Source: Lutjanus erythropterus (lineage: Eukaryota; Chordata; Actinopteri; Lutjaniformes; Lutjanidae). Taken from it: a DNA stretch of 64,000 nt. Where the stretch lies: the NCBI GenBank assembly GCA_020091685.1, contig CM034612.1, forward strand, positions 24,575,158 to 24,639,157, given 5' to 3'. Made by a program: the position numbers and the translations under genes. The notes beneath the pieces were generated by a model that made no database searches, was not told the DNA's origin, and was given only the letters and a program-made list of their open reading frames with translations. Numbering within the stretch: the stretch's first letter is position 1; each line of letters opens with the position of its first letter. Positions 29,901-42,000 of this stretch are shown in pieces.

Positions 29901-32900
29901 ATGTTTTGGTTTGCTTTAATTGTTTTAATTTCTAAAATTGTCCTGTTCCAGAAAACAGCCTTTTCCCAGATAAGAATTCACAACTTCAAATAATTAAAAA
30001 TTTGTTAAAAACCTTCAAAATCTCAAACTAACAATGCCAGCTGATAAGAGGTATAAAAATGTGCTATCATAGTCATCTCTGTTTTAAAATCATTTTTTTA
30101 TGAAAATGTTGGCCCTTTAAAGTTGTGTTCCGCCAGATTTCTACAAAAGCGTGATTTAATCAGGAATAAAAGGGGATGGCTATACCCTAAGGACCCGTGT
30201 CACTTAAAAAAGGCGAGAATACTGCTCAAGCACTGGTAAACTTTCTGTTTTTTGACAAATTCATTCAGTAATATTACTATCAGATGTGTCCATACCATGA
30301 CATGTCAACTCTGTAGCCCTTCTAAATCAAAGCTAAATAAGAATTATGGTTTAAAAATGTGTATTTTGATTAGTATTAAAAGAACTCTGAGACACTTTAA
30401 AAAACAAAATGTCTGCTCACTATGACTATGCTGTGAAATGAAAAAAGGTATTATTAAGTCAACTTTGTAAGGCGTTTGATGTCTATTTTTAATAATAAAT
30501 TTAATCACGAGCAGGTTGACAAGTTACAAGGTTTAATACCCAGGGGTCTGATCAATCACTTTGGACAGAACCAGGCTAGCTGTTGCCCTCTGCTTCCAGT
30601 CTTTATGCTAAGCTAGCTAAACTACTTCCTGACTCCAGCTCTGTGCTTAAACGTACAGTATGTAATTTCTGCCGCTAGAGGTATCTCTCACATCAATACA
30701 ATGACAAAAGACAGTTTGATGACGCTATGAAGTAGGATAGGATCATGGAAGTTCATTGGTAAACAATCACCACTGCAGATGAAAATTGACTGCATGTGAC
30801 CCAGGAAGAAATCATCTTCTTGGACGAAATAAATTTTATTCATGTTTTGTTTAGTTGTGCTCGCTGACTTCTCTTACTCTGACATGTGGCAACAGGCAAC
30901 CAAGTGAACTGCACTGTTACCTTGAATAAATTATGGATTTCTCTGGGTTTGAAACCCAAGTTCAAAACCTTGTATATGCCTGGACCATGTACAACATTAT
31001 GACATGCAAGGGGCTTTTAATTTGAAACGAAGGCTTTTAATTTGAAAGGGGTATAGTAAGTCCACACTTTGCTGTAAAGCTGTTAATGTTTATGCCTGTA
31101 AAACGACCTCAGTATGAGGGTGCACACGCCCAGAGTGACATTATCTCACCTCTTGCGTTAAATGTAACCTCCCATAATATGGCCAATAGGGAAACTCCAA
31201 CACTCGATCAACCAATGATGTAACTGTCACCCAGCTTTGCTGCAGTCCAGCCAAAAACAGAGCTGGAATTAGGAAGTGGTTAGACTATCTTAGCATTAGA
31301 GCTGCAGGATATGGTAAAAAAGTCATATGGCAATTTTTTTGACTGAAACTGCAACTGCAATACAATTAGTTGGAATGATCTCATTTGTCAATTATTTCAT
31401 TTTTACTGAAAAAAAATTTAAAAAAACACATTCACATCATGATGATGTGATATTTGTTGGTGTCTGTACCAAAAAAGAACATGGTTTCTTCTATCTGGAG
31501 AACTAGATTTTTATAATGCTTTTGGGTCACACATTTTTCCTTTTTCAAAAAATTCACAATTTCTGCGATTAGCATTAAGACTGAAGGCAGGGAGAGAAAG
31601 ATATCCAAGGTGGAATTTTTTTTTTTTTGAATCAATCCACAATAGGAAATGGGAAAAAAAGAAAGAAAGAAAAAAAAACGAAGACAATCCACCCAGCTGT
31701 TGTTGGCCAAGACATAGGTCCAAGTACCCAACTCTATGACTCCAGCTAGGTGCTTCACACACAGGCATGAGACTGACATCAATCTTCTTATATAACTATT
31801 GGAAAGAGAACAAATAAGCTATTTTCCAAGATGCTGAACAATTCCTCGAAAAACCAACAAGACACCTTTGGTGAGTCACATTCTATATCAGTACAGCTGA
31901 GCTATAAATTGGTTGTAACTAATCAAAGCAATAATTTCCTTTCAGGTATAAGAAATGGTGTGTTATATTCTTTGCCTGTGCAGTGACATTAATTCCCCTC
32001 AGGCATAAATAAAAATAGTTGTCCTTTTCCACACTAGTGTATGTACTAATGTTGAAATGTTCACAGCTCACATTATTCTAAGTTCACATTATTCTTAGAC
32101 ATATATTTTAGAATCTCCAGCGTGTTTCTTATTATTCCTTATGTATAAAAACTTTGGTTCTTCTAGGACTAAATGCTGACTCCTCGATCAAAGTTCTCTT
32201 TAAGATGGTTTGGACGGCAATAATTTCCTAAATTTGTCTTATTCTGTCTACTTTATCTTAAGCACTCATTTTTATTTTGGGGGATGTAGTTTGTGTTGTT
32301 CTTGACCTATAAAGCTTTACGCAGTGAGATATTTTTTATCATCTGACATGTTTTCTCACTTTGCAGTCATGACTAAGTTCTGTAGATATTGTGATTAACA
32401 ATTTTGGGACAACACAGTACATTCACAACGCACTAAAGAACTGAATAATTTTAGTATGCAGTTTGGCATTTCAAACATATTCTATGCTCCTATGTCAAAT
32501 CCTGTTTAAAATTGGAATAATTGCGCAGTGATTTTGACTTTCTGGCTTTCTGTCCTTTAGGCTGTTTGGGGTGGGTGGGGGGTAAGAGGGTGTTCTTACA
32601 ACCTCAGCAGGGGGCAGAGGTAGAGTGAAGCAGGTTTGGGGGCGATCTGGCTTATTCAGGTCACTGGGTCTGACAGGAGGAATGGGGCTGAGGAGGATGA
32701 GGAGGTCTGGGCTGCGGCGAGGCAACGTGGCGGAACTGCAGGGGGTCTGTGCTCCTCTCAGCTGGGCCGCTCTGCCCAGAGGGGGCGGAGGGGAGACACA
32801 GGAACTGTCTGCCCGCTCATCTCATCTCTGCTCCTCTCCTCTCCTCCAGGTTTAATTTCATTTTGTTTATTTGAACAGCTCCAAGACCGGGATGTGACAC

Positions 32901-35900
32901 GAAAACACAAACACAGATAAAATGTAATGAAAGAAAAAACATGGAAAGAGGAAGAAAAAAAAACAAGCTTACTGGTGGAAGTGAGATGTAAAGCAGACAG
33001 ACACCTTATCTTAAAACAAACAACAGAAGGGACGAAAAAAGGCAAATATGCCAAGATGACAAGCAAAGATTAAAGACTCAGCTGTATTGGGGCGCTGTCT
33101 AGGTGGAAAACAGTTGAACAAGATGCATAACATAATATGATATCTGCAGGTTAAGAAAACCAGATCAAAGACCTGAATTTAAAATCGAAATGAAGGCAAG
33201 AACATCAGACGCATTTATGATATGATGTTCTGTGGCTAATGAAATGGGTACATCAAGAACAAGAACGTCAGGAAATTAACTGGCAGAAACTTTCTCAATA
33301 CCTGGATCAAACATTCCTGAACAGCTTTTAAGTCATTTAAATGTTAATATTTGGATAAAATAGCTGTAATGTATCCAAATGAAATAATGGAGGTCAGTGT
33401 GTTAAAAAGAGGTCACAGTGGTCTTTAATCAGTCCATCTTTGAGCAGACATTTGTGCCAAGTTTGAAGAAATTATTTTTCACAAGTTCCTGAGATATCGC
33501 GTTTACAGGAATGGGATGGATGCATGATTTCTGTGTTCAGGATTTTTGGCAGACCTGAAACACGGCTCTGTGACATGCCGGAGCCATGATCCCCCCCTCC
33601 AACACCATCCAAAATACTGCTGCTAGGCTCCTAATACAATCCAACAGATGGTCAAATATTACACAGATTTTAACCTCTTTGCACTGGCTTCCTGTCAATT
33701 TAAGAATCTATTTAAAATCTTGGTGCTCACCCATAGAGCCTTAAATGACCATTCTACACCCACACACTGAGAGCCTAACTCTTAGGTCTTCCACCTAGTG
33801 TGTGAGTGCTCCTCACACACATTTCAAAACTCAGGAAGATCGCTCTTTGCAGTTGGCAGCCCTTAAGCTTTGGAAAAGTCTGTCAGTAAGCTTGAGATCC
33901 CCGGACTCAGAGGACTCTTTTCAAAAGCAGCTAAAAATCTTCCTGTTCAGACAGGCATTTTGGTAACATACTGTATGGTAGTTTTAATCCTCTGCTTTCA
34001 TCTGCTCCTCCTGTACATTTTATCTGGTGTTTAATTTTAATTTTATTTATTTGGTTCTATTCTATTTTATTTTGACTGTCAAGCACGATCTTGACCTCCA
34101 ATCTTTGACTCATCACTGAGTCCAACATACTCTCTGCAGGCGTTTTTGAGATATCACAATCAGGAGAATGGGATGGACGGATGGACAACCAGAAAACAAG
34201 AAGAACACCAGGCCCATTTGTGATACGCTATACTGCAGCTAATGAAATGGGTACAACAAGAACAAGAACATCAGGAAATTCTCACACGTTCTCAATACTT
34301 AGATTAAAAATACCTGAATAGCTTTTAAGTCATTTAAATATTAATATAATTTAAGCAGCCACAGATATCCTCTATTGCAGGAGAAATTCCATAAAATAGC
34401 TCTAATGTATTCAAATGGAATAATGGAGGTCAGTGTGGTAAAAAGGAGGGTTTCTCCCTCCATCTTCCATTTCACCTGTCTTTTCTTATCACTCTCTACA
34501 CATCTCCTTCCCCACTCCTTTCAAATCAAACTTCCACACACCCTTCTTTCACAGTTTCTCTTCTGTATGCCCTTTGTTCAATTCTATTTTTTATTAGGAG
34601 GAACCGTGGTGCATTTTAATCAGCTAAAAGACAAGAGTAGACCGACTTACTGTTTCCTCATCCGTGAATAAAATGTTGTAAAACAGAGAGGTTTAAAAAC
34701 TTTGCTGAGACCTGGATTTTTCCAAAATAAAACATGTTTGCCCTCACAAAACAGAGATTCATTTGATTCCCCAGCTGTTTATGTCCGGGATACGTCTCGA
34801 CGGAAAACCAATTAGAGTCAGAATCGTGCTCCATCTCGTTAAATGTCTCTCATTAATGCCATTTAAATTAAAAGCTTATCTCTTGTTGTGGAGGTGCCAG
34901 GCCCCTGGCAACCGTGGGAGACAGAAGCGAGAAGAAATGGAAGAGGACCAGTTTTGTGAAGTGGAGACAGACGGACTGCGGCCGACTGCCTAAACCAGCC
35001 TCATTAGGTGACTTATTTATGCTGATGAACATTTGCAGTCTTTATTTAGTAACCTTCATTTATCCAGGGACTGTTGACTGAGCACACTCACTTTGTCTGT
35101 TTTCACATTCACATACATTCACACCTGGGAGCTGCACAGCACAAGACAAATAGACTCTGTGGCGTGCCATCCATCTTGGGTATAAACACTTTGTCTATAT
35201 CTCAGCTCCCAGGGTCAAACCATTAATTGCAAAAGTGAGGGGTATAAATGAGACAAACAAAAAACAGACAGAGTTTCTTTGTACCCAAACTTTCAATTTG
35301 AACAGCTGGTCGCCGTCCACTGTTTGAAATAAAACTAGGGTGTGTCGCTTCCAAAGTTAAGACAGAATCTCATCAAGTTACCTTTCAACTAATCATGTAT
35401 TTTACATGTTACTTCTCACCACAAATACTCCAAAAAACAGATTTAAGTCAGCACACACATCAGCAGGTAACAATCTATTGATCTAGATAGAAATATTGAT
35501 TCAATGATCAATGGATCAGAGCAGCCACACGTCACTTCCCTCAACCATGCTGTGTTTCGGGTAAAAACATATGCATGTTAATAGTGACACTGTAATTAAT
35601 TTACCATAACACCACAGTAGGCAGACTACTAAAATGGCAAACTACTACCTTACAACATGACAGATGTCCAAATACATCATCTGAAAGTTCAATGAAGTAC
35701 TTATATGTGTCAGGATATACCACCTCTGTCCACTAGGTGGAGTCGGTCTTCCACTTTGATGGAAGTAAACACTCCTTTCTGTAATTTTGTCTATGTAGTG
35801 ACGCTGAACGTGGATCAGCAAAGACATACTACGACTGATTACAGTTGATTGCCCACAGGATCTGTGCTCTAATTGGCTCAGCACTGATGCAGTTTCCTTA

Positions 35901-38900
35901 TTTTATGCATTTAAACTGGGACAGACTTGCCCTGATCCATGATCTAATAATCAATCAATCCATATAATCATCTCAACATGCACCTTTATTTTGAAATTCC
36001 CATGGTATATGTGCTAGCACCAGGTAGAAAATGACTAGCAGCCAAGAAAAAGATTTATTCCCCTTTAGAATAAATCAGCAGCTCACAAATATTTTGGCTA
36101 TTGGAGAAAAGACAGGTCAGCACCACAGACAAACCATATGACATGCAAGCAATGTCATCACAAACGAAAAACATCCAGAATGTGGACGGGCTTGTCACAC
36201 CGTCTGCTAACATGCTGCTCTTGCTGTGGCAGTATTAGCCACTTAAACCTGTGTGAATAGGATTGGGTATTATTTGTTGTTTTTTTTCAACACAGGTAGT
36301 AAAACAACACTTTTAAAATAGTACTGATGCCTAAATGGTGTCTGATCCTTGTCAAAAGAAGCAAAAGATAATAGTCAACAGCATTAAAGAACAGCTTTAT
36401 TCACTGCTGAGGCAAACTGAACTAAACTCTAATTAAACTTGAAATTGAACAATATATTAACTGATTGGCTAATAGTTTTAAGTTAACTTAAATATATAAA
36501 TATAAATACAAAATACTTAACAATCTTACTAATATAATTGGAGAGTGGTTTGTGTTAGTAAAAGTAATACATGGTGATAAGGTATGAGCAGAGTAAAAGT
36601 CCACCAGCCGCTAGGCTAATATATGCAAGGTAAAATGTAAGAAGCTTAAGCTAATCATAGTGAATAACAAAAAAACAACTGTTTTGCCTGCAAACCTTGA
36701 GTGTTAGTAAGAGCTGAATTTCACACTTTTTAAAAAATGTTCTTATCATGTTTTTGTGTTTTAGTACAGTCACTTTAAAGTAAACTTGACTGCACTTGAC
36801 TGGTTACACTTATTAACTCTTATTTATGTGCTGCTTTTTTTCTTTTATGGCCAAAAGCAGAAAAGCATGGGACTGCAGCTTCTCGTTACTGCAACTGATT
36901 GTGTTAAATGAGCATATGATATTGTCTCCTATCAATAATAGGACCCTGAATTGAATTGAATCCAAAATGTATTGTGACAGATTCTGTGATATCAGCCAAT
37001 ACAGTATCGCTGTCCAACATTTCTGACCCTTGTTCAAGTGCATATGAATGTTTGCTTCCACTAATAACCCAATGTTCCCAGAGAAATGAAGAGTCTTTTT
37101 TAACTACACAGTTATGATAGGGACATATGGTAAATATTCTATTTTTCTTTCTGGGAATTCATGTCTTGATTACCCATAAGCCTCAGCAGCCTCAGAGATG
37201 CAGCAGACACCAGCATGCTCAGAACACTTACAAGCACCATATTTGCAGATTCGCTCATAAATCTAACCACAATCCGAGGAGGACAATTTCTCCACCGACA
37301 ACACAGACCATTAGACCAGAGTGCAACGCAGCCGTAACACATCATTTGGTTTGAGTAAGTGGTGAAAACCATTCTGTAAAATACAGGATGTCACCAGCTG
37401 GAGTTCTTTTATTACAAGTAAATGTAGACAAGGGTCAGCAGGTTGAAGAAAAGTGGCAATGCAATAAACATCACACACTAAATAATGTGATAAAACAATG
37501 TAGCAGTATATAATAATGCATTTTGTCCTATGGGTATCTTACGGGGAAGCTGAGTGAAGGGATAGTGCTGTTCATTTTCCTCCTCCATACTTTAACAGTA
37601 GGGACTGGAATTGATAAGCTGATACTGATATAAATGCCATTACTGATTATCGTTCCAATTATTGATACCTGATCAATTTTGCAACTGTTTTATTATCTCT
37701 GAGTCTAAACACAGAGCAGACACAGCAGAAAAAACGCTCTCCTTCTTGTTTCAAGTTTCAAGCAGCATAGATGAATGAATGAATTGCCATTGTTTTGCAA
37801 TGCAGAACTGTCAGAAAAACATGTCGGCATCAATAAAATGAATTTAGAATCTAGGATCTGAAGAATTGGACAGTTTTGAAACAGCTCTCAAAACTAACTG
37901 ATTCTTGATTCCCATCTCTTATAACAGCTGGTCTAGAGATCTCTGGAGAATCCACTGGATCAAGAAACAGAACTGGAGGGAGTTTAGCAAAAATTATCTT
38001 AAATTGGAACAGATTTTTAGAGTCAAGACCTGTGTTTCCTAACACATCATTTAACTAAAATTAAACCAGGTAAAGTAAGATAATTTGGTCGTAAATTGAA
38101 GTACTGGACAATTTAAACCTTACACCTGATGATGGTGTTAAATGAAATGTCAGGGGATCAGAGCTTTTATGGTTCATCCTGAGGGGAACACGGACATAAA
38201 GCCAAACTTCTCTGCACTCCACAGTCATTCTGATTCATCGTCTGGAGGGGAAACCATGACTGTCCGTACCAAATTCCATGGCAATCCATCCAATAGCTGT
38301 TTAGATATTTCAGCCTAGAGCCAGAGCCCTACTTGTGCTAGAATTGCTAGAAACAATTTTCTATAATAATAATTTCCAAATCATTTAAAACTGACTTGAA
38401 CTTTAAAGAGTAATCAACGTGGATCCCACTGTACACTGTACAAGTGGAGGCATGTTGTGATAATGCATTTTGAAAACATGAGTCAGATTGTTTTTGACTA
38501 TAATGCATGCATGCACGCAGGTAAGGAGGGACCAGGACTGTCACTGACCATCATCACCTGAGTTGTGCACATGTTCAACCCCAATTTTGTGATTGGTCAA
38601 TGAACACAGCACAGCTCTTTAACGCTGACTCTTGTGAGCTGCGTCCTGCACTTTCACAGAGGAGAAACGCAGGATGTGGGATTAGACCTTTGAGTTTTCT
38701 TTACATATGTATATATCTTGTCTAAATGTCTTGTCTAAATCCCCCAGGATTTAGGAAGCTATTATATTAAAACCTTTGGTGCAGGCTTTGACCAGACTCT
38801 CCTTGTCTGTTCGTGCCTCGGGGGCAAGCGACTGCAAATCAAACAGCGACACCTTGAAGCCATTCAGAGTGGAGGAAGGAGTGGTGCCAAGGCTGTGACT

Positions 38901-39029
38901 CACCGTTGATAACCGGGGTGTACACTACGATGCCAGCTAGATTTGGGTCAGACACTGTTTTGTCCAGGATGAGCCCTCCGATGCTGCAGAACACAACACA
39001 AAAAGATCATTAATTTAACTGGTGGTACT

Positions 39030-39081
<52 letters not shown>

Positions 39082-42000
39082 GAGAAAGACGGAGAGAGAG
39101 GGAGACAAAACGGGGCATGGAAAGAGAAAGATAGAGCATTGTCTTCATCTAAATGATGTCCACAGTGAATTTGTGTGCTGCTCTATTAATGCCACTAAAA
39201 GTGCTTCATCAGCTGCACTGAATGGTGAGGATTCAGAGACTGGAGGACAGTACAAGAGACAGACTGAAAGACTTTTCTGTAGTTTTAAAGAGATAGTTCA
39301 GATTATTTTAAGTTGGGTCATATGCAATTCTTGTCCACAGTCAGTGAATTATCTGCAGTATCAATTATCTGCCACCAACATGCTACCAGGTTAGAGAAGC
39401 TAACTCTGGAGTTTGAGATCAGTGGCTGCCTGCCAAACTCCATTAATATTTTGCTCAATTTAACCAACATAAACATCTATTCCTTCTAAAGGATTATTCA
39501 TGATTTCTAGGTAAAATGTGGAGAATATGAATGTTTCAAAAACACTGCAAACACTTGCACTAAACTGTAAAATTTATGAACAGAAGTGTGGATCAGGAGG
39601 AGAACATTTTGAGCAGTCAGGGTAAAAAAGAAGTGGATGACAGTGAACAGAGAAAGAGTGCTAGTGACTACTTAAGAAGTGCCAGTAAAGTGTCCACAGC
39701 ATCAGAAGACATGACTTGAGGTACCTCAAATTTGGATTCAGTTTGAGCGGGACTTATTAGGAATAAACTTGCCTCCTGCTTCAAATACCTACAGCTGAAT
39801 AAGGTCAGCCTAGGCCAGGGGTCAGCAACCTTTACTCTGAAAAGAGACATTTTTTTGCCCAAAACAGAAAAAGAAATCTGTCTAAGCCTCAACTATTAAA
39901 TTCTCTATTTTCCTGAGAGACTTTTGTTGAATGTATTTACTTTTATTGAATTTAGCCTCCATAGCTAGCCAAGGGAAACTAAACTAGAGGGAGGGCACCA
40001 AGCCATAGACATTCACTATGACGCACACTTTCTTTTTTTATTTGTTGCATAGGCCACACATGTTTGTAACCGGAGTAAATAAAACATTCATTTCTATTTA
40101 TTTTTTTGTCAAAGCCACTGGTGAAAGGCAAAAGAGCCACGAGGCTGTAGAGCTGCAGGCTGCAGACCCCTGGTCTAGGCTCCATCTTTTCTGATGAGGT
40201 TTGTAATGTTGTAAAAAGTTTGAGAAACACTTTAGTACAGTAAATATATTGTAGATTTCTCCTTTTAAAAACAAATTTATATCAGTTTAAGCGTATGCTT
40301 TTATTAGAATATTTTCACCGCTTTACTTTGTTATCACACAACCTTTTCCAATAGGAAATCACCATTATAGAAGCCAAATATCCATCTTTCTTAAACACTG
40401 CAGCCTCAATTTGTTAGTTTGTGTTATTGTGTGACTTCAGTGAATCTGAACTTACTTTTTAAAACACAGAAGTCACACAATAACACAAACTAACTAATAG
40501 ATTGACAGCAAAGTAAAGCAGTGTAAATATTCTAAATATAGTGCACACTTAAACTGATATTTTTTTTTAGATGGCTAAATATGTTTTGCTGCTGACTCTT
40601 ACCACAGCAGTACATTGCATAGCTTCATACACCATTTCTCCCGCTGCTTCTCCAAACTGGGGACGTGTTGACCGCCATCTACTGTAAGTAATACAGTCAC
40701 TATGGATTGCACAGCGCCATTTCAAAAAATCCAAAGTATGCCTTTAAGCTTCTGGTGTACAGAGCAAATATTTGTATTTTCTTCTTCCTTGATAAAAGCT
40801 TGAGAAATGTGGGCTCACCAGCACAGAGTGTTGAGAGGCGAGAAGAAAAAAAGAGTGAGTGAGAGCGAGCGAGACAATCAATCCCTTCCTACTGGCTGTA
40901 TTAGTGAGGCTGCCAGGCTCAAGGGGACCCGAGGGTGTATGTGCTCGGGTGCTGCAATTTGTTTAGGGGATGAGTCATCAAGCAAACCAGACACCGAGAG
41001 TCGCAGACGCAGAATAGCTGTTCTTTCCCCTTTGAAGACTAAACACACACACAGTTACATACACAAACACACACACACCTGCTGATGACCATGGCAGTGA
41101 TGACTGGCTCCCATCCGGAGTAGAGCAGGGTGCGGCTGGCTGGGTGCTTGGAGGAGATGACGATCCACAGAGGAGTCAGACACATAAAAAAGGCGCAAAC
41201 CAGTGACGACACATATGGGTAGGAATCTGGGGAGAAGGAAGAGATGCATTCATTTTTCCCCTTGGGTGATGGGGGTCTGGATCCTATCCCAGCATGCACT
41301 AGGGAAACAGTAGGGGAAACACCTGGGTACTCTTAGAAATGTTCTGCTAACAGTGCCAATATGATACCTGACTGTTAGTCAACAATATCAAAATGATTTT
41401 TTTCAATAACTTTGAAGCATACAAACTTGTTTTCTACAAAATCCCCTTTTCTCTGTTTTGTTCAGTGCATCAATGTTTAATGCTGAGGAAACACAAACAC
41501 TGAATTAACTTGCTGAACACGAATCGAGGGCCCCTACTGACCTCCCATTCTCTGTGAAGTTTTGTACACAAGTATCTATCAAGTGCACTGCACATGGTAT
41601 TTTGATTTAATGCACTTACTTGGGAATGTGCGTGTTTTAAACATTTAACTGAAATTACAAAAGGACTTAAATAACATTTCTATAGACTCTGCATCACTCG
41701 TATAATTATATTTTGGGCCCTAAACAGGAATAGATAATGTGGGATCTGCATTAAGGCCATTTCAGATTTCTAATTAAAAATTCCCATGTCACTGCTGTGT
41801 CATCATTTCTGTTCAAACATTCAAACAGTCCTAGCGGCAGGCAGATAATGACAACTGGTACAGTATTGATAATATTTACTCCCCTGCATGGAATTAATCA
41901 GCAGCGTAGAATTTTCTTCAATGCAAACAATGTTGTCGTCTCACTCAGAAGTCGGCAAACTTGTTGCTCTCGCTACAACAATACTGGCTGCTGTGTTTCA

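Larger units (their letters stand above)
26710..38903. other. Intron 7 of slc41a2 (12,194 bp)
   Basis: Contains a MITE (27641-27918), a repeat with an inverted partner (29683-30655), a GC-richer patch (32560-32860), two copies of a dispersed repeat either side of a LINE 3' end (33196-34450), and further repeats at 35470-36040, 36540-36660, 37598-37920 and 38155-38345. No other exon was recognised. Much of the remainder (for example 28000-29680) shows nothing I can name. Confidence 0.6.
38984..41078. other. Intron 6 of slc41a2 (2095 bp)
   Basis: Holds a long (CA)n tract near its 3' end (39029-39078), a hAT-like MITE (39816-40172), a fold-back element (40279-40745) and a GT tract at the donor (41065-41078). 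Nothing else recognised. Confidence 0.65.
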
